This document shows, in pieces, positions 1 through 11,733 of a stretch of 64,000 nt of DNA. How positions within the stretch are numbered: position 1 is the stretch's first letter; each line of letters opens with the position of its first letter. The DNA comes from Rhynchospora pubera (taxonomy: Eukaryota; Streptophyta; Magnoliopsida; Poales; Cyperaceae). The translations under genes and the position numbers were made by a program. The notes under the pieces are model-generated. The model ran no database searches and was not told the origin of the DNA. It worked only from the letters and a program-made list of their open reading frames with translations. The stretch covers positions 162,931,461 to 162,995,460 of the forward strand of contig CM051460.1 in NCBI GenBank assembly GCA_028095005.1, written 5' to 3'.

Positions 1-330
1 TTAAGGGCTTACCCATGTCCCGCACCGCGGCCGTATACAGACACTCTCATATAGGTGAGTCCCTGCCAAGGATGTGTGTAGATGCACATCCCACGGAAAT
101 TACCGCTTTGGTCCTCATTAAGAGCTAATATGCTCAACCTTACATCTACATAGAGCACACTCACCATAGGGATGGGGTTGGAGTCTATGCTCCTAAAAGT
201 GTGTACTCTTCGACCACTTGTCGGATTGTTATTACCCATTGAATCTCTTTCCAGGGGTCTGCCTTTCGGAGATTGGGTTGCCCCCGCAAGTGGCCCTTTA
301 GGGCTAATACCCATCCCCCTCGATGAAATA
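1..330. other. Unassigned GC-richer segment at the left edge
   Basis: This stretch is richer in G+C than the AT-rich DNA that follows. The minus strand is open for about 100 codons, but the peptide matches nothing I recognise and has no motif or clear start context. The base composition changes sharply at about 330. It may be the end of a repeat that continues outside the window. No function can be assigned. Confidence 0.3.
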
Positions 331-2292
331 TGAACTTCTCATTAAGTTCATATATATAGAACTTCTCATTAAGTTCATCTCATTTTTATTTTTATTTTTA
401 TTTCATTTTCTCATGTCGACTAGTCGCTTCAATACTTGAGCTCAAGTTGTTTGTTTTCCTGCAAAGAAACTTGCAAAACAAAAATCTCCAGAAATTTTAT
501 TAGTAATAAGTTTTGAAAAACTTATAATTACATGAAATAATCATCCTCAAATATTTCCGAATTAATCTCACGTTCTCATAATTTTATTATAATAATCAGT
601 TGAGTCCCATATAGAACCTCCACATTTTCTAACAAACTGAGGTAATTGTTGCATTCTTATGCACTCACATGATAAATCATGGTCAGTCAAGAAATCTCAA
701 TCATCATAACTATCAGTCAAGAAGGTCTTTTTTTTTCTTTTTTTTTATACCCCCACATTTCGAATTACTATTAGTAAATATTTTTTTTTTAATTTTCATG
801 ATCTAGAAAAATATCATTTGATCTCTTATTAATGATCAATGAAAATAATTCAAACTGAATATATATTAATAGATTCCTTGAATCTTATAGTACAATTCTC
901 TAGTAGGATCATAATATAAATTTCAGAGAATTTGCAGAGATTTATTTTAAGGGATATATAAGACTCATTGATTCCTAGAAGAAACGGCTATTTTAGCCAA
1001 ATTAAATGGAGTATATCAACTGGTTATTGTCAATTAAAATTCACGGTTCTTAATAAGAATTAAAAGATGGCCAACCTTCTCAATTAAAACACCATTGAAT
1101 ATTATCTTAAATAAATAATGAAACATTATAGGATCAATACAATTGATTGGTGGAACGAATCAAAGATTAATAAATTCAAATATAAAATGAGAAAATAGGC
1201 TAACAATAGGACCTTCGTATCTCAAATTAAAACAGAGTTATTGATCACAATTCACAAGAATAATATTATTGTCACCAAGAGGGCAAAGTCTATATTATTG
1301 GGCAAAATCGTAACCACAAATTAATGGTTGAGATTTATAAGTCACAGTCGAGATCTCAAAATGGGTATAATACTAATAGTACTACTGGCAATATATCAAA
1401 TATGCAGTAGCAAAATTAGAATGTCATACGAAGAAAAATTGGTGTTATAAGATAATATATATTCAAGAATATATCTGACACGTGAAGAGTCAAATTATTT
1501 GCAATAAAATGGCTAGTTACATACCAATAGATTATATCTTAATTATAAATAACTTAAAGGCCTAGAATCATATTAAAGAAATAGATCAATAATGAGTAAC
1601 ATGTGTCATGATTAAATATATTGGAAACAACAGAATTGAAGGATGCCCAAACAGTTTATATGATTCAAATAAAATTCATTCGGGAAACTATGGGTTTAAT
1701 CATTTGATAATATACTCATTAATTGTAACTTTGGTACATCAATAATTAAATTCCCAATTCAACATTTAAAGGCTGAGCATCATTATGTACAAAATATAAC
1801 GTAAGATGAAAAAGCTTATAGAATCAATATCAATTAGTCAATTTTGACATAACCGCCAATGATTTAAAATTTTTATGAGAGCAATATTAGACTACAGAAT
1901 ATGATTCAAATATCATCTGAATTTATTAAAAGGAATATTATTATCTGTCTTTAAAGTCAACTAATGCAAAAAACAAGATATTATTATTATTTTTTTTTAC
2001 GTATAATTAAAATTTTCAGAGTTAATACTAACTAATGCAAAGCATTCAAATCATCCTAAATTTTCGAATATACTCTTTAATACTAATATATTGTGAAACA
2101 TTTACGTTTTCCTTAATATAAAGGATTGAAACCATATTATCAATTCAGATCTAACAAATTAAAATCATTTATTCTGGGTACCAAAGAAACTTAATTCCTC
2201 AAATTTAACCGATTTAAATTCAACCAATTCTAATTTAACCTTTTGTTTGTCTAACAAATTGCTAACCGAATTAAGGAATATACGCTTAAGAT
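331..2292. other. AT-rich non-coding DNA
   Basis: No gene is visible. A 20-bp direct repeat (GAACTTCTCATTAAGTTCAT) occurs at about 332-351 and 360-379, followed by T-rich simple sequence. A segment at about 2275-2291 (AGGAATATACGCTTAAG) is an imperfect inverted copy of one at about 2390-2405 (CCTTAAGCGTATTCC). The rest is low-complexity A/T DNA with stops in all frames. Confidence 0.5.
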
Positions 2293-2970
2293 TGTTGGTG
2301 CAAAATCAAATATTAAACAATTCGGATAGCTTAAAATAAATAAAATAAATAATTAAAACAGTTTTTACCCGAATCGCGCTAGGCGCTGTCCTTAAGCGTA
2401 TTCCGTCTCAACGTGCAAGAGGAACCGCAACCAAGATAAGACGGGTAAGTGTCACTCCTTAGGGCACGACCGGAGAAGTGACTGATGAGAGATCTCCACA
2501 ATATCCAGCAGAATTTATCGGTATAATATTTCAACTCAAGTTGGAGTAGTAATATCAAAACAAATAGAAAATTGAATTGGAATTGGAATCAAAGTTTTCT
2601 CGACAACAAATATTGTATTTCTTCGGTTTTTCATTTGATGAAAATGGAACATAATATATATATATATAACCTATAAAGCAACGGCTAAAAGGCAATTGTT
2701 AATCACAAATATCAATATCTTAATTGAGGAATAGTGATGGACAAAGCAATCAACGTTTTGGGCCTCACATTAATTTTCAGATTTAATTGATTAATTAGAA
2801 AAGAAACGGTAAGTAGTGGGAATAAATAAATAGTGGGAATAATGGGTTTAATTAGGAAATTAATATTCCAACGGAAAGTCAATTTAATTGGCAACATGTT
2901 TGTTTGTCCAGAAGAAATTCTCAACTAGTTTACTAGAAATTTTGAGTTTATCCAACAAATAGTACCAACA
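2293..2970 (-). mobile_element. Possible solo LTR or LTR fragment (678 bp)
   Basis: The segment begins TGTTGGT and ends ACCAACA, a 7-bp inverted terminal pair of the TG...CA type found in LTRs. Its right end coincides with the point where the neighbouring LINE coding sequence breaks off. A TATA-rich stretch near 2655-2672 could be an LTR promoter read on the minus strand. The flanking 5-mers (AAGAT and AGCAT) are not identical, no primer-binding site follows, and no second copy is in the window. The call rests on the termini and the junction with the LINE. Confidence 0.35.
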
Positions 2971-4120
2971 AGCATTTAATAGACGGTGTCACTTTTATTG
3001 TCCAAATTCGCTTTAGAGGAAAGGTTTGCTTGCCTGCCATGCTGAGAGCTTTGTACACTGAAGATGCTGAGTAAGCACCGTCAGAAGACCAGCGCCATTT
3101 TAAGCAATCATTGTTATTATTAAAATTTAAGGAAGCAACTGTATGCGTCCATTCTGCCTGTTCCCTGGTGAACGGCGCTGGCAGGAGGTGAGAAAGTATA
3201 GGCATAGCATTGGCCAGCGAGATATATCTTCTTGGTAAGTGAGTTGGCTCAGAGCCAAACAGAAAGAACCTATTACCTCCCAAGCTGTCAAACCAGAACA
3301 GGTTTTGTTTACCAGATTGAATATCAGTGTGAGTTGAAAGCTGGAAGTACAAACGTAAAGCAAGCAAATCTTTCTAGAAAAAGATCCTCCTCCATTCCAT
3401 CCAATCGGTGGCACATTTGTATCTCTTTTTGCATATAACAGGCTTGTGATTGTTGCCCACTGCGAATCCGGTGCATCATAAATTCTCCACCACCATCTCA
3501 AAAGAAGAGCTATGTTTTGTAAATGGAGATTAATCAAGCCAAATCCACCACAAGACTTTGGCGAACAAACTCTATCCCAGGCCAATAAAGGAAGGCCCCT
3601 GGTTCCTGTTGCACTTTTTCCCCAAATGAATCCTCGTCTGATTTTATCAATGTCTCTTATTACCCACATCGGGAATTTAAAAACCGACATGTAGAAAACA
3701 GGAATGGATGAAAGAACTGCCTTGGCCAAAACTATTCTTCCTGCTCTGGACAATAATGCCCCTTTCCACCCCTGTAGCTTTGCATGAATTCTGTCAATTA
3801 GCGCTTGAAAAGCTGCTCTATCAGGTCTACCCTTTGTCAGAGGTAAGCCAAGATAGCTGAGCGGTAGAGTAGAGAGATTGCAATTGAATAGCGCTTGTAT
3901 AGAGTTGCACTGTTGATGTGTCAGATTGAAGGGTATTACTGAGCTTTTTCCATCATTGATAGTAATCCCTGAGGCCAAGGAGAAATTATTCAGAACAGAA
4001 AGAAGGGAGGCCGGTGCATTCCTTTTAGCAGTGGAGAAGATAAGCGTATCATCCGCATACTGCAAGATATAAAAAGGATCAGTCAATTTGGCCGTTATAC
4101 CCTCCGTCAAGATATCCAAT
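2971..4120 (-). mobile_element. L1-type LINE fragment (reverse transcriptase C-terminal half plus zf-RVT), broken
   Basis: Read on the minus strand from 4119, the frame contains the reverse transcriptase catalytic box QYADDTLIF. Downstream are L1-RT landmarks (LSYLGLPLTKGRP, LQGWKGALLSRAGRI, GGFGLINLHLQN). Near 3375 the frame shifts. The other frame then carries a zf-RVT-like region (LKWRWSSDGAYSASSVYKAL, IWTIKVTPSIKC) down to about 2971. The 5' part of the RT, the endonuclease and ORF1 are absent, because the satellite array starts immediately upstream at 4121. The 3' end stops at the LTR-like block. This is a dead fragment cut at both ends. Confidence 0.85.
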
Positions 4121-7100
4121 CGTTTTTAAAAATTGAGTTCATAAACATATTCTAGACTATATAAAGAGGCTAAATGTACATTATTGAGATCAAATGAATT
4201 AAAATGAATGGAAAATAGCCTTAAATGCTCAAATATACTCAGAATCTTTCAAATCTGCACATTATGTGCATAATTACATTGTATAATCCAATCTTTCTTA
4301 ATAATTGACCTCATAAATATATTCTAAACAAAATAAAGATCATAAATATAGATTAATGTGGTCAAAAGACTTAAAATATGAATACGAAATCGTTTGAAAT
4401 GATCAAATAAACTCATAAATTGTAAATTCGTTTGTTATGTCAATAATTACAATATCTAATCCAATCGTTTTGAGTAACTTATATCCTAAACATATTATAG
4501 ATAAAATAAAGAGTTTAAATATATATTATTGTGATCAAATCACTTAAAACGATTGCAAAATTGCTTGAAATGCTCAAATAAACTTAGTAAAATATGTAAA
4601 TTATGTGAATAATTACAATATATGATCCAATTGTTTTGAATAATTTAGCTCATAAACATATTTTAAACTATATAAAGAGCTTAAATATAGAATATTGTCA
4701 TCAAATATCTTAAAATTAATGCAAAATAAATTGAAATGCTCAAATAAACTTAGAATCTGTATAATAAGCACATTATGTGAATAATTACAATGTATAATCC
4801 AATCATTTTGAATAATTGATCTCATAAACATATTTTAGAATATATAAATATCTTAAATTTAGATTATTGTGATAAAATAACTTAAAATGAATGCAAAATC
4901 GCTTGAAATGCTTCAATATACTCAGAATCTTTAAAATCTTCAGATCATTTGCGCAATTACAATGTATAATCCAATCGTTTTGAATAACTTAGTTTAGAAA
5001 CATATTCTAAACTATATAAATATCATAAATATAGATTAATGTGGTCAAATGACTTATAAAGAATACAAAATCATTTGAAATACACAAATATACTCAGAAA
5101 TTGTAAAATCCGTATATTATGTGAATAATTACAATGTATAATCCAATCATTTGGAATAAGTGAGTTCTTAAACATATTCTAGACTATATAAATAGATTAA
5201 ATATAGATTATTGTGATCAAATGACTTAAAATGAATGCAAAATCGCTTAAAATGCTCAAATATACTTAGAATTTGTCAAATCTGCACATTATGTGAATAA
5301 TTACAATGTATAATCCATTCTTTCTTAATAATTGACCTCATAAACATATTCTAAACTATATAAAGAGCATAAATATAGATTATTGTGATCAAATGACTTA
5401 AAATAAATGCAAAATCGTTTCAAATGCTCATATATACTCAGAGTCTGTAAAATCTGCACAACATGTGAATAATTACAATGTATAATCCAATCATTTTGAA
5501 TAATTGAGCTCATAAACAAATTCGACACAATATAAAGAGTTTAGATACAGATTATTGTGATCAAATGACTTATAATTAATGCAAAATCGATTGAAATGCT
5601 CAAATATACTCAAAATCTTTCAAATCTGAATATTATGTGCATAATTACAATGTATAATCCAATTGTTTTGAATAAGTGATATCATAAACATATTCTAGAC
5701 TATATAAATAGCTTTAATATACATTATTGTGATCAAATGACTTAAAATGAATGCTACATCGCTTGAAATGCTAAAATGTACTTAGAATCTGTAAAATCTG
5801 CAAATTAAGTGAATAATTATACCCAATCATTTTGAATAAATGAGTTCATAAACAGATTATAAACTATATAAAGAGCATAAATATAGATTATTGTCATCAA
5901 ATAACTTAAAATGAATGCAAAATCGCATGAAATTCTTAAATATACTCAGAATCTGTAAAATCTGCAAATTTTGTGAATAATTATATTGTATAATCCAATT
6001 GTTTTGAATAAATGGTTCATAAACATATTATAAACTATATAAAGAGCTTAAAAATAGATTATTGTGATCAAACGACTTAATATTAATGCAAAATCGGTTG
6101 AAATGCTCTAATATACCCAGAATCTGTAAAATCTGCACATTATGTTTCTTAATTACAATGTATAATATAATCATTTTGAATAAGTAAGTTCATAAATATA
6201 TTCTAGTCTATATAAAGAGATTAAACATAGATTATTGTGTTCAAATGACTTAAAATGAAAGTAGAATGGTTTCAAATGCTCAAATATACTCAGAATCAGT
6301 AAATCTGCACATCATGTGCATAATTACAATGTATAATCCAATCGTTTTGAATAAGTGAGTTCATAAACATATTCTAAACTATATTAGAAGCATAAATATA
6401 GTTTATTGTGATCAAATGACTTAAAATGAATCCAACATCGCTTGAAATGCTCAAATATACATGGAATCTTTCAAATCTGCATATTATGTGCATAATTACA
6501 ATGTATAATCCAAACATTTTGAATAATTTATATCATAAACATATTCTAGACAAAATAAAGATCTTATATATATATTTACAAAATAACTTAAAACGAATAA
6601 AGATCTTAAACATATTCTAGACAAAATAAAGATCTTATATATATGATCAAAATAACTTAAAACGAATGCAAAATCGCTTGAAATCCTCAAATATACTCAG
6701 AATCTTTAAAATCTGTACATTATGTGATCAATTACAATGAATAATCCAATGCTTTTTAATAAATGAATTTGTAAACATATTCTAGATTATTTAAAGAGCA
6801 TTAATATAGATTATTGTGATCAAATGACTTAAAATGAATTTAAAATCGCTTGAAATGCTCAAATCTACTCTGAATCTGTAAAATCTGCAAATTTTTTGAA
6901 TAATTATAATGTATAATCCAATTATTTTGGATAAATGAGTTCATAAATATATTATAAACTATATAAAGAGTATAAATGTTGATTATTGTCATCAAATAAC
7001 TTAAAATGAATGCAAAATCGTTTGAAATACTTAAATATACTCAGAATCTTTAAAATCTGCACATTATGTGAATAATTACAACATATAACCCAATCGTTTT

Positions 7101-8190
7101 GAATATGTGAGCTCATAAACATATTATAGACTATATAAAGAGTTTAAATATAGATCATTATCATCAAATAACTTAAAATAAATGCAACATCAATTGAAAT
7201 GCTGAAATAAACTTAGAATCTGTAAAATACGCACATTATGTGAATAATTACAATGTATAATCCAATCGTTTTGAATAATTGAGCTCATAAACATATTCTA
7301 GACAATATAAAGAGCTTAAATATAGATTATTGTCATCAAATAGTTTAAAATGAATGTAACATCAATTGAAATTCTCAAATAAACTTAGAATCTGCAAAAT
7401 ATGCATATTATGTGAATAATTACAATGTATGATGCTATTGTTTTGAATAATTTAGCTCATAAACATATTCTAGACTATATAAAAAGCTTCAATGTAGATT
7501 GTTGAGATCAAAAGACTTAAAATGAGATCAAAATCGCTTAAAATGTTCAAATATACTCAGAATCTGTAAAATCTGCACATTATATGAATACTTACGACAT
7601 ATAAACCAATATTTTTAATTAATTAACGGCTTAAACATATTTTAGACTATATATATAGCATATATAGAGATTATGGAGATCAAATGACTTAAAATGAATG
7701 AAAAATCACTTAAAATTCTGAAATATACTAAAATCTGAAAAATCTGCATATTATGTGAATAATTACATTGTACAAAACAATCTTTTTTAATAATTGACCT
7801 CATAAACATATTCTAGACAATATAAAGAGTATAAATAGAAATTATTGTGATCAAATAAGTTAAAATGAATGCAAAATCGATTGAAATGCTTAAATATACT
7901 CAAAATCTTTAAAATCTGCACATTATATTCGTAATTATAATGTATAATCCAATTGCTTTAAATCGGTGAATTCGTAAACTTATTCTAGACTATATAAAAA
8001 TGTATAAATATAGTTTATTGTGATAAAATGACTTAAATGAATGTAAAATAGCTTGAAATGTTCAAATTTACTCGGAATCTTTCAAATCTGCACATTATAT
8101 GCATAATTACAATGTATAATCCAATCGTATTGAATATATCAGCTCATAAACATATTCTAGACTATATAAAAAGTTTAAATATTAAGAAAA
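4121..8190. repeat. Satellite array of a 172-bp monomer, about 23-24 copies
   Basis: A landmark word (TATAATCCAATC and close variants) recurs at 4793, 4965, 5137, 5309 and 5481, and again at 7084, 7256 and 7428; each step is exactly 172 bp. Other conserved words are TGAATGCAAAATCG, CAAATATACTCAGAATCTG, CATTATGTGAATAATTACA and CATATTCTAGACTATATAAA. Copies diverge by scattered substitutions, and one unit near 6535-6660 carries an internal duplication of roughly 55-60 bp (TCTAGACAAAATAAAGATC appears twice). The monomer is AT-rich and close to nucleosome length, like many plant centromeric or heterochromatic satellites. Short open frames inside it are by-products of the repeat. Confidence 0.95.
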
Positions 8191-10739
8191 ATTTGAATGT
8201 CCCTTATAGAATGTAAGATAAATAATTTTACAATTATTAGAATGTACTAAAAAGAGGATAAAACATCTCTGATGATATGTAACTAAGTACATGCACTATT
8301 GAATATCAAGACATGATATATATCAATATGTTACTTGAAACTTTAGGCAGAACTTAATATACTAAAGTAAACTCACCTAATTCTAAACTAAACGAGAACT
8401 CGCATAGGAGGCGATGGAGAGAAAGAGCCACTGAGACGGAGAACCACCCGGAAAAGGCGATGGAAGAGGTAGAGAGATGATGGAGAGGGGCGATGAAGAG
8501 AGAGGGGCACCATCAGGCAAAAGAGAAATGGGGTAAAACCTATTCCAAGGAATATGTAGAGAGACCATGGAAGAGTGAAAAAAATCATAATACACGATGG
8601 CAACATTTGCCATCGTGTATTATGACGTAACGGGTCTTCACCGGTCAGATTTGTATATATGAATACGTCACAAAATATAGGCTGGTCTATATTTTTAAAT
8701 TTCAATATGGGTGTTTAATTAACTGAACCAATGTCAGGTTCATATATCGCAACTTTGCCATCAATGAGGTTCTTCATATTGATTAATAGCGAATAAATAA
8801 ACACTATCTAATATTGATTGTCTATCAGATAATAATAAATAATATGAAAGAAATCATAAACCCTTACTGATATAGTGATATGTATCTGGTAGAATTTAAA
8901 TAGGAGGTACCACACGGTCCACACCTAATAAAAAAAAAATCAAACATACGGGTTAATTTTCAATCACTAGTTGTAGTAAAAGTCATAAAAATTCGTTAAA
9001 ATCCAAAGGCTTCCTTATATCAGAACAGTTCGATTGTCCTTATAAATTTTATCTCTCGAAGAAAATGATAGTCTGCAAGAGGTTGAAGCAAAGATGCTCC
9101 TACAGTCGAGGTTGCTTCCCTTAGTCCTCAGTTTCGATCTGAAATTGAAGGCAATACCAAGGAACAACAAAATGTTATAATCCTTGCAAAAATATATCCC
9201 AATCGTACTTAGGCTCAGTTCAGATTTGAAATTAAAAGATGAATAACATAGACAAAAAAAAGGAAAGAAGATGAATTGCTCACAAAGTTTCACTTTTTAC
9301 ATATCTATTTCTTGTTATTGCTTATAACAATAGCACTATTAATCGAAAAAATATTATATATAGCTCAAATACATAGTTTATTATTTTTTATCATACTCTA
9401 ATTTTTTCGATGTTCATATTAATAACATTACTTATCAGCCCTTAATTTCTAATAGACTTCAAATCCAATAAAAATATCTGTGATTAAAAGGAAATATTAT
9501 ACAAATTAAAAAGAACACAAAAAAAAATTAAGCAATCAAATTAGATGAATAAACACATAAATGGCGAGGCAAGGAAAATTGTACCTGACAACAGTTGTAG
9601 TGTCACTAACATGAAGCCCATGATCTTGAACACCCACATCTAAGTCAAAATATGTAAAATTGTAAAAAAAAATCACTGAACATAAGAAGAATATAACATT
9701 TGAAAATAGGAGTTTAATTTTGTAGAAAATGCATCACAACAGTCATCAACGTCTACCATGATTAATTGTTAAATCTGGTATACTCACTATATCGGTTTCT
9801 GAAACCTTTGGTTTCATATGCTCATAACACTTGTTAAATATCTAGCAATTCACCATTGTAAACTAAGACATGCATGTGCTAAGAAGGATTTCAACATGTA
9901 ACAATGAAATCATTATTATTAATTCAAACTGATTAAAGAGTTCTCAGATATATAACTGTATTAATTCAAGTTAAATTGTAAGTGTTGATAACTAAACTGA
10001 GCACAATATCATGACTAATGCTAAAAATAGTTAACGACTCAAAAAAAAATATTTTTCTGAATCTACAGACTTAGTAATCAGCAATAGTTTGTATACCTCC
10101 CCTGCAATTTCACAAATATTGATTCATATTGATTGTTTCTCCAAATTAATATAAGAATAAAGCGATAGAGAGAGAAGGAAAGCGAGAGAGAAAGAATAGT
10201 GGAGTTTGGGAGTGGAATGTGATTGACGGAGTTGCAGACGGAGAGGTGACCGCTGTTGGGATTAGGAAGTCGATGGCTGAGGCGTGAAATTGGAGATGGG
10301 TAAGCAGCGGTTGAGTAAGATTTGATCGACAGTGGAGATGGAATAGAGAGGAGAGGGGATCCTTGATGTCAGCCTTGATGATGGGCTGGATGGCGGTGAG
10401 GTTGACACCGGAGCAAAAAGATCGGAGAAACAATTGCTGATGAACCGTAGTCTGGTCTATTGGAGGCATGCATTTCTCCGTGCCACTTCCTTCTGCTATC
10501 GCTAGTTCTCTCTCTCTATGACTCTATCCCACTGCTCTTCTTGTCTCCACGAGAAACAAAATTAGGAAATGAAGAATTAAGAAGAAAAATTAAGAATTAA
10601 AAGAAAGAAACTGAAGAGGCACCGATGCAGTAAATGAGGAATAAATGAAAAAGTTAAACACGGGGAAGAAACTGAAACTACGCAACGAATAAAATAAACG
10701 GTTTAGATTAAAAAAAAAACAACGGATAGAATTTGTTTT
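8191..10739. other. Intergenic AT-rich DNA between the satellite and the P450 upstream region
   Basis: No gene is recognised. Two more GC-balanced patches stand out, 8383-8640 and 10146-10560. The second is open on the minus strand for 107 codons (10469-10146), starting MPPIDQTTVHQ, but the peptide is low-complexity S/L/P-rich and resembles no family I know; it could be a decayed first exon or leader. A perfect hairpin at 8585-8625 is listed separately. Confidence 0.4.
8585..8625. repeat. Perfect 19-bp inverted repeat with 3-nt loop
   Basis: TCATAATACACGATGGCAA (8585-8603), loop CAT, then the exact reverse complement (8607-8625). A perfect 19-bp stem stands out in this decayed AT-rich DNA. 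It may be the core of a foldback or MITE-type element; no flanking target duplication was found. Confidence 0.8.
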
Positions 10740-11733
10740 TAGTGTTTGAGCTTGTGCTTGGCTTTAAAATCCGCGTACTATAAATGTATGATGATTGTGT
10801 GATAAGGAGGGTTCGATGCGTCAATCTTCGACCGTCAGAAAAAAAAAAAAAAAATCTTCGACCGTAAGAAGCTCAAGCTCGAGACATGCGCGCGTAATAA
10901 TTTATCCCACGTCTTGTTTTATCGTAACTTCCAAAATATTTTCGGGGATTTAAGAAAGGTTGCAAGCGTGGCATTTTGGATTGATTGCTCCGGGCCGCCT
11001 GATCAATGTTGTGACGACGCGTCTTGGTCGTCTTGGACTTGGATTCTTTGCGTATCCATGGTCTCACTCTAATCCTCTCTCTGTTTCTCATTTTTCCGAA
11101 GAAAATTGATATGCTATGAGGCTTTAGGCTCCGCTCCAGAAGGAGAGAGTCGGAGCGAAGGGAAGGGAACTCGGTACTCTTCGATTTTGGAAGTAACCGA
11201 TCTCTCTTTCTATCTGTCTCTCTGCTCTCCTTAATTTCCATCCATTCTCTCCCTCTGAAGCAGGCTATCCGAACTCTCCTCCCTTCCCTTCGCTCCGACT
11301 CTCTCTTTCTGGAGCGGAGCCTTAGCGATTTTTCCACAAAAGACCGACCAACTGATCAATCAATTTCTTTTTAATTGACAAGTAATGTCGTCTCCATTTA
11401 GACCAAAATTGGACAGTAAACCTCCATTTATTGAGCTTTCAGAAAAACAAAAGACAAGCAATGACAAAAGTTAATTTACCAGACCTAAGAACGATGATTA
11501 TCAATACAGAAAATTGCATAATAATTCATCGGATTGATAGCAACTGCGCACAATTTTTCTCTCAAGTGGAATCTGGAAAGTGACCTTAGATTTTAGAGAA
11601 AGCTGAAACGCCAAGTTGAACCAGTGGAAGAGCATAGCTTGCATATGCCACACGCAAAAACCTTTTTAAAAACCAACCTTAAAATCTCTTTCCAATATTA
11701 TCCTATCGTGAAGGTATTGCGTCTGATCAACTA
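10740..11733 (+). promoter_or_regulatory. Upstream region of CYP709-1, paralogous to the region before CYP709-3
   Basis: Blocks of this region recur in order upstream of the third P450 copy at 42080-43805. Examples are the GCTCAAGCTCGAGACA block, the AAATATTTTCGGGGA block, GCAAGCGTGGCATT, ACGACGCGTCTTGG, TCTTTTTAATTGAC and the segment just before the ATG (TATTGCGTCTGATCA). This shows that the duplication unit included at least 1 kb of 5' sequence. A short tandem duplication around an A-run (ATCTTCGACCGT, about 10830-10868) and a MITE (11127-11321) are specific to this copy. The region presumably holds the promoter, but I cannot name a transcription start or TATA box with confidence. Confidence 0.6.
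11127..11321. mobile_element. Tourist/PIF-Harbinger-like MITE, 195 bp
   Basis: The terminal inverted repeats are about 42 bp with one mismatch. The left arm starts GGCTCCGCTCCAGAAGGAGA at 11127 and the right arm is its complement ending at 11321. Both ends are flanked by TTA (11124-11126 and 11322-11324), the 3-bp target duplication typical of PIF/Harbinger elements. The paralogous upstream region of CYP709-3 (near 42850-42875) lacks the insert, so it serves as an empty site. It lies about 410 bp before the CYP709-1 start codon. No coding capacity. Confidence 0.85.

Noticed and set aside
9..314. 101-codon minus-strand open frame at the left edge
   Set aside because: No recognisable domain, no clear start context and no homologue I know; probably part of a repeat.
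4121..8190. Satellite considered as tandem tRNA or 5S rRNA genes
   Set aside because: The monomer is very AT-rich, lacks A/B/C box promoters and cannot fold as 5S or tRNA; it is a plain satellite.
8383..8705. Overlapping minus-strand open frames near the 19-bp hairpin
   Set aside because: Low-complexity peptides rich in S/P/L/F, not conserved in any way I can see, and they run through the hairpin.
10873..11337. 154-codon minus-strand basic peptide upstream of CYP709-1
   Set aside because: It runs straight through both TIRs of the MITE, and its Arg/Ser/Glu-rich composition comes from the purine-rich TIRs. It is a shadow, not a gene.
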